Notes under the pieces: generated by a model | Databases searched by the model: none | Told to the model about the DNA's origin: nothing | What the model saw: only the letters and a program-made list of their open reading frames with translations | Source: WHSW01 sp963767285 | Lineage (GTDB): Bacteria > Actinomycetota > Thermoleophilia > Solirubrobacterales > 70-9 | Assembly: GCA_963767285.1 (NCBI GenBank) | Contig: CAVYDJ010000004.1 | Span: 961,470 to 1,025,469 of the forward strand | Reading direction: 5' to 3' | Length of the DNA stretch: 64,000 nucleotides | Shown: one piece after another, positions 31,990 to 40,402 of the stretch | Position numbering within the stretch: the stretch's first letter is position 1 | Layout: each line of letters opens with the position of its first letter | Made by a program: the position numbers and the translations under genes

Positions 31990-32682
31990 TTACTGGACGC
32001 CGGGGAGTGTAGAGCCCCGCGCTCGCTCCAGCGCTTCGCAGAGGTCGGCGGGCAGCGCGCTCTCGAACTCCAGCCGCTCGCCCGTGAAGGGATGCTCGAA
32101 GCCGAGCCTTGCGCTGTGCAGGAACTGTCGTTCGAGGCCGTGGCGGCCCGCGTGGCCGTAACGGGGGTCGCCGGCGACCGGGTGGCCGATCGCCGCGAAG
32201 TGGGCGCGGATCTGATGCGTCCGGCCGGTCTCCAGGCGCGCCTCGACCAGCGTGTCGGCGGGCAGGGTCTCGATGACCTCGAAGTGGGTGCGCGCATCGC
32301 GGGCCCCGCGGCCGCGCACGGCGCGCTTCTCGGGCGCCCGGTGATCGCGCCCGAGCGGCGCGTCGATCGTGCCCGAGCGCGATGGCGGGCGGCCCTCGAT
32401 CAGCGCCAGGTAGGTGCGCGCGACCTCGCGCCGCTTGATCTGGGCCGCCAGCCGGCGATGGGACTCGTCGTCGCGAGCGACGAGCATCAGCCCGCTCGTG
32501 TCCTTGTCGAGGCGGTGGACGATCCCCGGGCGGCCCTCCTCCCCGCCCCCGAGCAACTCGCCGAGCACGCTGACCAGCGTCTCGCCCAGGTGCCCCGGCG
32601 CCGGGTGGACGACCAGGCCCGCGGGCTTGTCGACGACCGCGAGGTGCTCGTCGACGTGGACGAGCGGCGGCTCGGCGCTCAC
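31990..32682 (-). CDS. RluD-family pseudouridine synthase lacking the S4 domain
   Basis: The 230-residue protein contains the RsuA/RluA catalytic domain: VDEHLAVVDKPAGLVVHPAPGH, the active-site GIVHRLDKDTSGLMLVARDD with catalytic Asp, and LETGRTHQIRAHFAAIGHPV. It isomerises uridines in rRNA or tRNA. RluD proteins normally begin with an S4 RNA-binding domain of about 70 residues. Here GTG 32682 overlaps the lspA stop as GTGA, leaving no room for one, so the enzyme is the catalytic domain only. The target position is not predictable. Confidence 0.9.
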   Translation of the reverse strand: MSAEPPLVHVDEHLAVVDKPAGLVVHPAPGHLGETLVSVLGELLGGGEEGRPGIVHRLDKDTSGLMLVARDDESHRRLAAQIKRREVARTYLALIEGRPPSRSGTIDAPLGRDHRAPEKRAVRGRGARDARTHFEVIETLPADTLVEARLETGRTHQIRAHFAAIGHPVAGDPRYGHAGRHGLERQFLHSARLGFEHPFTGERLEFESALPADLCEALERARGSTLPGVQ

Positions 32683-33155
32683 GGCTCCGTCGCCTGTGCC
32701 GCGGACGGTGACAGGACTGAGAACGTGATCACGGCGACGCCGAGGGTGATGGCGATGTCGGCGACGTTGAAGGCCGGCCACAGCGGCGGGTCGATGAAGT
32801 CGGTGACGGCACCGCTGGAAATCCGGTCGGCCAGGTTGCCGAGCGCGCCGCCCGCCAGCAGCCCGACCCCGAGCCACAACCCCGGCCGCGCCGCGTCGAA
32901 CGCGAACCAGCCCACGATCAGCGCCAGCGAGATGGCCGTGAAGGCGTACACGGCGGCGTCGCTACCGTCGCTGAACAGGCCGAAGGCGATGCCACTGTTC
33001 ATCACCCGGGTCAGATCGAAGCCGAGGAAGAGGTCGGTCCGCTCGCCGAGCTCCATCGACCCCTCGATCGCCGCCTTCGCGATCTGGTCGATGGCGACGA
33101 CGAGCGCCGCGACCACGACCATTCCGAGCCAGGCGCGGCGGCGGGAGGAACTCAC
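32679..33155 (-). CDS. lspA: Lipoprotein signal peptidase (prolipoprotein signal peptidase II)
   Basis: The 158-residue membrane aspartyl protease has four hydrophobic helices. The catalytic Asp motifs are GGALGNLADRISSGAVTDFID and FNVADIAI, and there is an N-terminal DQIAKAAIE. It cleaves lipobox signal peptides of prolipoproteins, several of which are encoded nearby. GTG 33155 overlaps the yggT stop as GTGA. Gene order yggT-lspA-rluD is typical of the division-gene flank. Confidence 0.95.
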   Translation of the reverse strand: MSSSRRRAWLGMVVVAALVVAIDQIAKAAIEGSMELGERTDLFLGFDLTRVMNSGIAFGLFSDGSDAAVYAFTAISLALIVGWFAFDAARPGLWLGVGLLAGGALGNLADRISSGAVTDFIDPPLWPAFNVADIAITLGVAVITFSVLSPSAAQATEP

Positions 33156-33451
33156 CCTCGGATCAGCTCGACGACCAGTCCCCCGACGATGGACAGCGCG
33201 AGGATGGCGACGATCGGGCTGATGTCGAGGGGGCCGATCCGCGGCACGAACGAGCGGAAGAGGTTCAGGTACGGGTTGGTCGTGTCTTCGATGAAGCCGA
33301 GCACGGCGCGCAGCGGCATGTTGTACGGGATCGGGCGGAACTGCTGCACCCAGCTGAGCAGGACGTTGGCGATGATCAGGACGAAGTAGACGAACAGGAG
33401 CGCAGACACGTAGTCGGCGATGTCGCCCCGGGTCAACGCGGCGAGAGTCAA
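33152..33451 (-). CDS. YggT family membrane protein
   Basis: The 99-residue protein has two hydrophobic helices and the family pattern LLSWVQQFRPIPYNMPLRAVLGFIEDTTNPYLNLFRSFVPRIGPLDISPIVAIL. YggT proteins sit near sepF and divIVA and are linked to envelope or osmotic functions, without a defined activity. The start codon is TTG 33451, overlapping the proC stop as TTGA, which supports this unusual start. Confidence 0.92.
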   Translation of the reverse strand: MTLAALTRGDIADYVSALLFVYFVLIIANVLLSWVQQFRPIPYNMPLRAVLGFIEDTTNPYLNLFRSFVPRIGPLDISPIVAILALSIVGGLVVELIRG

Positions 33452-34221
33452 CCTCGCATCCGCTCAAGGGAGGCGCGGACGGCGGCCTGGACTCCGTCCC
33501 CGACCCCGGCGTCCGCGAGCGCTTCCAGCCCGGCCTCGGTGGCGCCGCCGCGGGAGGCGACCGAGGAACGAACCTCGATCGGGTCGTAGCGGCGCAGGAG
33601 CTCGATCGTGCCGGCGAACGACTCCAGCACCAGCTCGTAGGCGAGCTCGGGGTCGAGGCCCTCGGCAGCCCCAGCCTCGGCGATGTTCTGGATCACCACC
33701 GCCAGATAGGCCGGCGTGCACCCCATCACCGCGGTCGCCTCGTCCATCAGCCGATCGGGGACCTCGACCAGGTGGCTGAGCTCGCCGAACAGGTTCAGCA
33801 GCCGCGCCCCGGCCTCGCCGTCGATCGAAGCCTCGAGCGGCGCGTGGCAGATCACGCCGCGCTGGACCTCGGTCGTGATCGTCGGCATCGCGCGGACGAC
33901 CGGCGTGTCCGGGAACACCTCGCGCAATCGGGAGACCGGAGTGGCCGCGAGGACCGAGGCGATCGCGTCACCCGCCCCGCCGAGCTGCTCAGCCGCCGTC
34001 TCCAGCACCGCCGGCTTGACCGCCAGGACGATCGCATCGGCCCGCAACGCGAGCTCGGCCAGCGAGTCGACGGCTTCCCCGCCGAGCTCCTCCGCCAGCT
34101 TCGCCGCGCGGCCGGAGCCCGAATCGCTGAACAACATCGCCTCAGGACCGTGCTCGGCTGTCGCCCACCCACGAGCCAAGGCCTGTGCCATGTTCCCCGC
34201 ACCCGCGAACCCGATCTTCAT
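33448..34221 (-). CDS. proC: Pyrroline-5-carboxylate reductase
   Basis: The 257-residue enzyme performs the last step of proline synthesis, reducing P5C with NAD(P)H. The Rossmann motif is IGFAGAGNMAQALARGW. The C-terminal dimer domain includes AVMGCTPAYLAVVIQNIAEAG and SSVASRGGATEAGLEAL. ATG 34221 lies 6 nt after TAGGCT, with no Shine-Dalgarno sequence, suggesting a leaderless internal promoter between sepF and proC. Confidence 0.96.
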   Translation of the reverse strand: MKIGFAGAGNMAQALARGWATAEHGPEAMLFSDSGSGRAAKLAEELGGEAVDSLAELALRADAIVLAVKPAVLETAAEQLGGAGDAIASVLAATPVSRLREVFPDTPVVRAMPTITTEVQRGVICHAPLEASIDGEAGARLLNLFGELSHLVEVPDRLMDEATAVMGCTPAYLAVVIQNIAEAGAAEGLDPELAYELVLESFAGTIELLRRYDPIEVRSSVASRGGATEAGLEALADAGVGDGVQAAVRASLERMRG

Positions 34222-34252
34222 ACGGGCAGCCTAGTGGCCGCGAGACGGGACC

Positions 34253-34792
34253 CTACGACTGGTTGAAGAAGCCCTTTTCGACGAGCCGGGCCTTTTCCTC
34301 GGCCGAGACCTCGACGTTGCGCGGGGTCAGCAGGAAGGTCTTCTCGGCGATCTTCTGCATCCCGCCGTCCATGGCGTAGGTGAGGCCGGAGGCGAAGTCG
34401 ATCAGGCGCTTCGCGAGCTCGGAGTCGGTGGTCTGGAGGTTGAGGATCACGGGCACCGAGCGCTTGAAGCGATCGGCGACCTCCTGGGCGTCGTTGAAGC
34501 TCTCCGGCGTCACCAGGTGGACCTGGACGTCGGCCCCGCCGTTGCCGCCGACCGGCTGCAGGACGCGGCGGCGCGGCGGGTCGTCGTCAGCGAAGATGTC
34601 GTCGATCTCGTCACGCCCGCGGCGGCGCTCGGAGATGCGGCTCACGGTCGCCGAGCGCGGCGCCGAGCCCCCCTCATAGACCTGGCCGTGCGGCGCCGTG
34701 TCGGGCTCGTAGAGGTCGTGCTCCGAGTACTCGGGGTCCTCGGCGAGGCCGAAGTAGACGAGTGCGCGGTGCCATGTGTCTCGAAGTGCCAT
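34253..34792 (-). CDS. sepF: Cell division protein SepF
   Basis: The 179-residue protein has an N-terminal membrane-targeting helix (WHRALVYFGLAED), an acidic/basic variable linker, and the C-terminal SepF domain with VHLVTPESFNDAQEVADRFKRSVPVILNLQ and DFASGLTYAMDGGMQKIAEKTFLLTP. SepF anchors FtsZ filaments to the membrane; actinobacteria lack FtsA and depend on it. A CATAAT hexamer about 44 bases upstream may be the promoter. It lies between yggS and proC as usual. Confidence 0.97.
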   Translation of the reverse strand: MALRDTWHRALVYFGLAEDPEYSEHDLYEPDTAPHGQVYEGGSAPRSATVSRISERRRGRDEIDDIFADDDPPRRRVLQPVGGNGGADVQVHLVTPESFNDAQEVADRFKRSVPVILNLQTTDSELAKRLIDFASGLTYAMDGGMQKIAEKTFLLTPRNVEVSAEEKARLVEKGFFNQS

Positions 34793-34861
34793 ACGGCTGC
34801 GGTTTTCGCGTCGTGCAGCGGGATTCCTTTACCCGGATTATGGAGCAATGAACGGCCCGGG

Positions 34862-35494
34862 CTAGGTGTAGAGCGAGGTTCCGAGCCTGATGATGGTCGC
34901 GCCCTCCTCGATCGCGACCCGCCAGTCCTGGCTGGTGCCCATCGACAGCCGCTCCAGCCCCTGCTCGGCCGCGAGCTCCGCGAGGCGGGCGAAGTACGGT
35001 CGCGACGCCTCCGGATCGGTGGTGAACGGGGGCATCGTCATCAACCCGGAGACGCGGACCGGGCAGCGGGCGATGAACTCGCCGAGGCCGCCGGGCTCGA
35101 CCCCGCCCTTGCCGGGCTCGCCGGAGACGTTGACCTCGACCAGGACCTCGGTCGCCTCCGTCCCGTGGCGGCCGAGCTGCTCGAGCACCGACTCGCTGGC
35201 GACCGAGTGGACCAGGCGCACCAGCGGCAGGAGCCGCTTGACCTTGCGGCTCTGGATGTTGCCGATGAAGTCCCAGGTGAATTCGTCACCGACGAGCTCG
35301 CGCTTCGCCTCGAGCTCCTGAAGCCGATTCTCGCCGACCAGCTCCACTCCGGCTTCGGCGAGCCGCTCCATCTCCTCAGGTACGACGTACTTGGTCGCCG
35401 CCAGGACCTCGACGCCGGACCCCGCGGCGTCGCGAACCTCGGCGAGGTTGCGTCGCACCACGTCGGGGTCGATGCCGCGGATCGGTTCAGGCAT
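34862..35494 (-). CDS. YggS/PLPBP family PLP-binding protein
   Basis: The 210-residue alanine-racemase-fold protein carries the PLP Lys in VLAATKYV and the motifs VGENRLQELEAK, DFIGNIQSRKVK, LVEVNVSGEPGKGG and LSMGTSQDWRVAIEEGATIIRLGTSLY. Members bind PLP and keep PLP and amino-acid pools balanced without catalysing a known reaction. ATG 35494 overlaps the pgeF end by 8 bases, so the pair is probably coupled. Confidence 0.95.
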   Translation of the reverse strand: MPEPIRGIDPDVVRRNLAEVRDAAGSGVEVLAATKYVVPEEMERLAEAGVELVGENRLQELEAKRELVGDEFTWDFIGNIQSRKVKRLLPLVRLVHSVASESVLEQLGRHGTEATEVLVEVNVSGEPGKGGVEPGGLGEFIARCPVRVSGLMTMPPFTTDPEASRPYFARLAELAAEQGLERLSMGTSQDWRVAIEEGATIIRLGTSLYT

Positions 35495-36224
35495 CGACCC
35501 ACACCAGCCCGGCCTGCCGCCCGGTCCGCCCCGCGTCACGGCGGTGGGAGAAGAACAGCTCCGGGTTGCAGCTCGTGCAGAGGCCGCTCGACTCGATCGC
35601 GCTGACGCCGGCCGCTCGCAGGCTGCGGCGGGCGACTTCGGGAAGGTCGAGCATCCGCCCGGCGGCGATCCCTTCCCCGAGCGCGGCGAAGGCGGTCAGG
35701 ACCTCGTCGCCCACCTCGTAACAGCACGGGCCGATCCCGGGCCCGATCGCCGCCGCCGTCGCGGCCACCTCCTGGACCCCGCGGGCGACGATCCCGGCTG
35801 CGAGGCCGCGCCAGCCGCAGTGCAACATCGCGACCCCGTGCTCGCCGGCGAGCGCGACCGGCAGGCAGTCGGCGACCTGGACCAGGGGCGTCAGCGACGG
35901 GTTCGAGGTCACCTGCCCGTCGGCGTCGGCGGGCCGAACGTCCGCGGTGAACGGGTTCGGGTCAGGCGCCTCCTCCCGACGCTGCAGGTCGGCGCCATGG
36001 ACCTGGAAGCCGAACAGAACGCCGTCCGGATCACGGTCGAGCGCGGCCGCGAGCCGGAGTCTGTTCTGCCGCACCGCGGCCGCCTCGTCGTCGGTGTACA
36101 GGCCGAGGTTGAGGGACTCGAATGGACCGGAGCTGGCGCCACCGAGCCGAGTCGAGAACGCCGCCCGCGCTCCAGGCAGCTCCGCCTCGAGCCAGCGGAC
36201 CCCGTCGTCTTCGCGCCACTCCAT
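35487..36224 (-). CDS. pgeF: Peptidoglycan editing factor / multicopper polyphenol oxidase-like (PgeF, YfiH)
   Basis: The 245-residue protein is a single YfiH domain with FESLNLGLYTDD, DCLPVALAGEHGVAMLHCGWRGLAAGIV (His and Cys of the active site) and GPGIGPCCYEVGDEV. In E. coli the homologue removes wrongly incorporated L-Ser from peptidoglycan precursors. ATG 36224 has TAGCCT 7 nt upstream. The TAG of that hexamer is also the stop codon of the preceding gene. It heads the pgeF-yggS-sepF-proC cluster. Confidence 0.92.
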   Translation of the reverse strand: MEWREDDGVRWLEAELPGARAAFSTRLGGASSGPFESLNLGLYTDDEAAAVRQNRLRLAAALDRDPDGVLFGFQVHGADLQRREEAPDPNPFTADVRPADADGQVTSNPSLTPLVQVADCLPVALAGEHGVAMLHCGWRGLAAGIVARGVQEVAATAAAIGPGIGPCCYEVGDEVLTAFAALGEGIAAGRMLDLPEVARRSLRAAGVSAIESSGLCTSCNPELFFSHRRDAGRTGRQAGLVWVDA

Positions 36225-36234
36225 CGGATCAAGG

Positions 36235-37359
36235 CTAGGAGCCGGCGGTGTCGAGAGCGATTCGGAGCTCGTCCTCGCGGGCCGGCGCCTCGCCGTCGAG
36301 CTTCGCCCGCAGCGCGGCGGCCAGGCCGCGGCCGACCCCGGGCCCCTCCGGGACCCCGGCGCCGAGCAGGTCCTCGCCGGAGATCTCGAGCGTCACCTGG
36401 CGCCACTCGCCGAGATAGCGGTCGAGCCACTCGCCGCCCAGCGCCCGCGCGAGAACCAGCTCGACCCCGCCGTGGCCGCGCGCCGCGGCGACCGCGACGG
36501 AGGGAGCGCTCGGCTCGAGCGCGGCGAGCTCGTGGACCGCGCGCGTGGGCCCGCGGACGGCGGCGAGCAGTGCCGCGGGACGTGCCGCCTCTCCCGACCA
36601 CGGCGGCGCCGCGAGCAGCGCTGCGACGCGGTCGATCAGCTCACCGGCGCCCGCGGCCAGCTCGATCAAGCCCCACTCGCCGAGCAGCTCGAAACCGCGC
36701 CGGGCCGCGGGCTCGGCCGCGATCCTGCCGAGGTCCGCCGCGATCCGGTCGCCGGAGACCGTGCTCAGGTCGGTCGCGCGCAAGAGCTCCAGCGTCTGCG
36801 GCTCCGGCTCGAGCTCGAGCCTGGCGGCGTAGCGGGCGGCGCGCAGAGCCCTGGTCGGATCGTCGCGAAACGAGGCCTCGTGCATGACCCGCAGCAGACC
36901 GGCGCGCAGATCGGCCAGCCCGCCGTGGAGATCGACCAGCTCGTCCGGATCGCTCACCGGAGCCGCCATCGCGTTGACGGTGAAGTCGCGACGGACGAGG
37001 TCCTCGGCCAGGGTCGCCGGGCTGACCTCCGGCAGCGCTCCGGGGTGCGGATATGTCTCGGTGCGGGCACGGGCGAGGTCGATCTCGACGCCGTCGACCT
37101 CTACCGTCGCGGTCTCGAAGCGGTCGTGGACCACGGCCTCGCCACCCAGGGCCTCGACGAGGGCGCCCGGCTCCCCGTCGACGACAAGGTCGAGGTTGGC
37201 GGTCGACCGGCCGAGCAGTGCATCGCGAACCGCGCCTCCAACCAGGTGCGCATCGGTCCCGGTCCGAGCCGCCGCCTCACGCACGGTTTCGAACCCGGGC
37301 AGGGCGGCGATCCTGTCGCCGAGGTCGTCGGTTGAGATCTCTCGCTTCGGCGGTGTCAT
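36235..37359 (-). CDS. CCA tRNA nucleotidyltransferase / poly(A) polymerase-head protein, altered active site
   Basis: The 374-residue protein has a class II nucleotidyltransferase head (HLVGGAVRDALLG), VEIDLARARTETYPHPGALPEV, RRDFTVNAMA and DPTRALRAARYAARL. It is followed by a helical RNA-binding region. The metal-binding pair that is normally D-x-D reads NLDLVV here (N55, D57), so the first catalytic Asp is Asn. Either the enzyme uses a variant site or its activity is reduced. Length is close to the family norm. A role in adding or repairing tRNA CCA ends is expected but uncertain. Confidence 0.82.
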   Translation of the reverse strand: MTPPKREISTDDLGDRIAALPGFETVREAAARTGTDAHLVGGAVRDALLGRSTANLDLVVDGEPGALVEALGGEAVVHDRFETATVEVDGVEIDLARARTETYPHPGALPEVSPATLAEDLVRRDFTVNAMAAPVSDPDELVDLHGGLADLRAGLLRVMHEASFRDDPTRALRAARYAARLELEPEPQTLELLRATDLSTVSGDRIAADLGRIAAEPAARRGFELLGEWGLIELAAGAGELIDRVAALLAAPPWSGEAARPAALLAAVRGPTRAVHELAALEPSAPSVAVAAARGHGGVELVLARALGGEWLDRYLGEWRQVTLEISGEDLLGAGVPEGPGVGRGLAAALRAKLDGEAPAREDELRIALDTAGS

Positions 37360-37407
37360 CGGTCGGGTCGCGGGCGCCGTGAACCCGCTTCCCTACCATG
37401 ACGCCCC

Positions 37408-38937
37408 TTGCGGATGCCCGCGCTCCCCAAGATCCCGCTCGCCTGGCGCGAGCCGCTCCACGTCGCGATCATCGCTGCCGTCAGCCTGATCGGGATCGCC
37501 GGCGCGTTCGCGCTCTACGACCGGTTCAAGGAGGAGGCCGACCGTAGCTGCCCGCCGCCGTGCACGCTCGAGACCGAGCGGGACAAGCCGGCCAGCCACG
37601 CCGAGCAGGTCGAGACGGTCGACTGGCCGCTTTACGGCTACGACCTGGCGCGCACCCGCTATCTGCCGACGAAGCGGGTCAAGCCGCCCTACGACGCCTC
37701 GGCGTGGAGCTTTCAGGCCGGCAAGCTGCTCGAGTTCTCGCCGGTCGTCGCGAAGGGGACGCTCTACTTCCAGGACAAGGACGCACTGCTGTACGCGCTC
37801 AGCGCCGACAAGGGCAAGGTCGAGTGGACGAAGGACATCGGCGGCCTCGGCGCCGCATCGCCCGCCTACTCGCATGGGGTCGTGTTCGCGGTCACGCTGC
37901 AGCGGGCTCCCGGCGTTGACCAGGGCGAGGCGCTCGCCCTGCGCGCCAAGGACGGCAAGCTGTTGTGGCGCTTCCCGCTGCCCGGCCGCAGCGAGACCTC
38001 GCCGATCGTGATCGGCGGCAACGTCGTCGTCGGCTCCGAGTCGGGTGACATCTACTCGCTCGATCGCAAGACCGGCAAGCCCGACTGGCAGGTGCACACG
38101 GCCGGCGCCGTCAAGGGCGGGCTCGCCTACGACGAGGGAACCGTCTACGGCGCCAACTACGCGGGCCAGGTCTTCGCCTACGACGCCTCCAGCGGCCAGT
38201 CGGTGTGGCAGTCGTCCACCCAGGGGCTGAGCTTCGGGCGCGGCGGGCCCGTGTACTCGACCGTCGCCGTCGCCTTCGGCCGCGTCTTCCTCGGCTCGAT
38301 CGACAATCGCGTCTACTCCTTCGACCAGGACACGGGCGAGCTGCTGTGGAGCCACTCGACGGGGGACTGGGTCTACGCGGCGCCCGCAGTCGCCGACACC
38401 CCGAAGACCGACCCGACCGTCTACGTCGGCTCCAAGGACCAGAACCTCTACGCGCTCGACGCGAAGACCGGCGACGTGCGCTGGCAGCAGCGGATCGGCG
38501 GGGTGATCCTCGGCGCCGCGAGCGTGCTGGGCGAGAACGTCTACGTCGCCGGGCTCGGCCCGAACATCGGCACCTACGGCTTCAACGTGAAGACCGGGAA
38601 GGAGACGTTCGAATCAGAGCTCGGCGAGTACAACCCGGTGATCTCGGACGGCCACTACATGTACCTGACCGGAGCCTCGGGCATCCGCGCCTTCGAGCAC
38701 GAGACCGCGGCCGAGCAGCGCGCCGAGGCGAAGCGCCGGCGGGCGGAGCGCCATCGCCAGGAGACGGCGCACCGGGAGAAGCGCAAGCGCCAGGAGGCGG
38801 CGGCGGCGGCGAAGGAGAAACGGCAGGAAGCGGCGCATCGCGCGAAGCGCAAGCGCCAGGAGGCGGCGCACAAGGCCGCCAAGCAGGACGCGAACAACAA
38901 CAAGGGCAATAAGGGGAAGGATTCGGGCGGGAAGTAG
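37408..38937 (+). CDS. Membrane-anchored PQQ-like beta-propeller protein with basic tail
   Basis: The 509-residue protein has one N-terminal membrane helix (about 18-37). A beta-propeller of PQQ/BamB-like blades follows (YFQDKDALLYALSADKGKVEW, VVVGSESGDIYSLDRKTGKPDW, YVGSKDQNLYALDAKTGDVRW). The last 75 residues are almost only Arg, Lys, Glu, Ala, Gln and Asn. No catalytic residues are evident, so it may be a scaffold in the envelope. TTG 37408 lies 8 nt after TACCAT; ATG 37414, two codons later, is an alternative start. Confidence 0.75.
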   Translation: MRMPALPKIPLAWREPLHVAIIAAVSLIGIAGAFALYDRFKEEADRSCPPPCTLETERDKPASHAEQVETVDWPLYGYDLARTRYLPTKRVKPPYDASAWSFQAGKLLEFSPVVAKGTLYFQDKDALLYALSADKGKVEWTKDIGGLGAASPAYSHGVVFAVTLQRAPGVDQGEALALRAKDGKLLWRFPLPGRSETSPIVIGGNVVVGSESGDIYSLDRKTGKPDWQVHTAGAVKGGLAYDEGTVYGANYAGQVFAYDASSGQSVWQSSTQGLSFGRGGPVYSTVAVAFGRVFLGSIDNRVYSFDQDTGELLWSHSTGDWVYAAPAVADTPKTDPTVYVGSKDQNLYALDAKTGDVRWQQRIGGVILGAASVLGENVYVAGLGPNIGTYGFNVKTGKETFESELGEYNPVISDGHYMYLTGASGIRAFEHETAAEQRAEAKRRRAERHRQETAHREKRKRQEAAAAAKEKRQEAAHRAKRKRQEAAHKAAKQDANNNKGNKGKDSGGK

Positions 38938-38984
38938 CGGGCTGTGTTGGCTTTGTTCCGCATAGCGGTACAAACCTCACACGG

Positions 38985-39743
38985 TCACTCGCGCACCTCG
39001 ATCCCTGCCTCCCTCATTGCCTGTTTCGCCTGCGCGACGGAGTACGTCCCGTAGTGGAAGATCGACGCCGCGAGCACCGCGTCGGCCCCACCCTCGGTGA
39101 TGCCCTCCACCAGGTGCGCCAGCGTTCCCACGCCGCCCGACGCGATCACCGGCACCCCGACCGCGGCCGCGACAGCCCGGGTCAGCTCGAGGTCGTAGCC
39201 GTCGGTGGTCCCGTCGCGGTCCATGCTGGTCAGCAGGACCTCCCCCGCCCCGCGCTCGGTCGCCTCGCGGGCCCAGGCGACCGCGTCGCGGCCCTCGGCC
39301 AGGGTCCGGCCGCCGTTCACGTAGACGTCCCATGTGCCGCCGTGCCGTTTCGCGTCGATGGCGACGACCACGCACTGTGAGCCGAACACGGTCGCCAGCT
39401 CGGAGATCAGGTCGGGGTCGGCGAGCGCCGACGAGTTGACGGCCACCTTGTCGGCACCCGCGTCGAGCACCGCCTGCGCATCGGTCACCGAGCGGATCCC
39501 GCCGCCGATCGTGAACGGGATGAAGACGTTGTCCGCGGTCCGGCGGGCGAGCTGGGTGATCGTGTCGCGCTTCTCGTGTGACGCGGTGATGTCGAGGAAG
39601 ATGAGCTCGTCCGCGCCCTCGGCGTCGTAGCGCTCCGCGAGCTCGACCGGATCGCCGGCGTCGCGGATGTCGACGAAGTTCGTCCCCTTGACGACCCGGC
39701 CCGCGTCGACGTCGAGGCATGGGATGACGCGCTTCAGTGCCAT
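38985..39743 (-). CDS. hisF: Imidazole glycerol phosphate synthase, cyclase subunit
   Basis: The 252-residue TIM barrel has RVIPCLDVDAGRVVKGTNF, IPFTIGGGIRSV and VIASGGVGTLAHL. With HisH it converts PRFAR and ammonia to IGP and AICAR. ATG 39743 starts 8 bases after the end of the preceding small gene. It is separated from hisA by three unrelated small genes, and hisI/hisE are not seen downstream. Confidence 0.97.
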   Translation of the reverse strand: MALKRVIPCLDVDAGRVVKGTNFVDIRDAGDPVELAERYDAEGADELIFLDITASHEKRDTITQLARRTADNVFIPFTIGGGIRSVTDAQAVLDAGADKVAVNSSALADPDLISELATVFGSQCVVVAIDAKRHGGTWDVYVNGGRTLAEGRDAVAWAREATERGAGEVLLTSMDRDGTTDGYDLELTRAVAAAVGVPVIASGGVGTLAHLVEGITEGGADAVLAASIFHYGTYSVAQAKQAMREAGIEVRE

Positions 39744-39751
39744 GGCCGGCG

Positions 39752-40006
39752 CTACTTGCCGGGCGTGCCGCGCATCTTGCCGCGTGCCGCGCCCCAGACG
39801 CCGTTCGCGAACGCCCCGGGCTCGAGCTTCTGGGCGAGGCGGAGCATTTCGCCGCGCTCATTCGCGGTCAGGTTGCGCCGCGGGCGGCCCTTCGACTTCG
39901 CCACCAGGCCGGCGAGCCGATTGCGCTCGTCGCGTTCGAGCAGCCCGGCGTGATGGCGAACGAGAATCGCCAGCTGCGCGATTGCGAGCACCCGAAGCCA
40001 GAACAC
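39752..40006 (-). CDS. Small basic protein of unknown function
   Basis: The 84-residue, Arg/Lys-rich protein has a hydrophobic start (WLRVLAIAQLAILVRHH) and then HAGLLERDERNRLAGLVAKSKGRPRRNLTANERGEMLRLAQKL. A pattern of this type (LLxxxERxRLxxLVxxSKGRPxNLTxxERxEL) occurs in small uncharacterised actinobacterial proteins. I cannot assign a function. GTG 40006 has TAGCCT 7 nt upstream. It lies 8 bases before hisF. Confidence 0.6.
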   Translation of the reverse strand: MFWLRVLAIAQLAILVRHHAGLLERDERNRLAGLVAKSKGRPRRNLTANERGEMLRLAQKLEPGAFANGVWGAARGKMRGTPGK

Positions 40007-40029
40007 AGGCCTGAGGCTACCGGGGCGGC

Positions 40030-40395
40030 TCAGTCCGGCCGCATGCCCGAGCAGAGCATCCGCAGCCAGTCGATCCGCCCCTCGCGCTCCGTGTAGTACG
40101 CCTGCTGCTCGAGGATGAACGGGCCGTCATCGTTGTGGCCGCGCAAACGGAAAGCGACCCGCGCGCGGTCTGCGACACCGCTGTTCTCGACGTCGACCAA
40201 CTCGTCGACGTGATCGGACTCCTCGAGCCAACTGACGAGGACCTCGGAGACAACAGCTTCGGCGCCGGAGGCCTCCCAGGCACGGTTCGGGGTCAGGGCG
40301 CGGAAGTCAATCTCCGGATCGAGCAGCTCGCCGGCCCCCGCGAAGTCCTTGGCCGCGAACGCCTTGACGAACCGCTCTCCAAGCGTCTCCCCCAT
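40030..40395 (-). CDS. NTF2-like/SnoaL-like fold protein
   Basis: The 121-residue protein has the alpha-plus-beta cone pattern: a helical start (ERFVKAFAAKDFAGAGELLDPEIDFRALTP), a central helix (AEAVVSEVLVSWLEESDHVDELVDVE) and C-terminal strands (RARVAFRLRG, FILEQQAYYTEREGRIDWLRML). Such proteins bind or isomerise small molecules, and no catalytic residues can be named. It lies 7 bases after the membrane protein gene. Confidence 0.75.
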   Translation of the reverse strand: MGETLGERFVKAFAAKDFAGAGELLDPEIDFRALTPNRAWEASGAEAVVSEVLVSWLEESDHVDELVDVENSGVADRARVAFRLRGHNDDGPFILEQQAYYTEREGRIDWLRMLCSGMRPD

Positions 40396-40402
40396 GGCCC
40401 GT

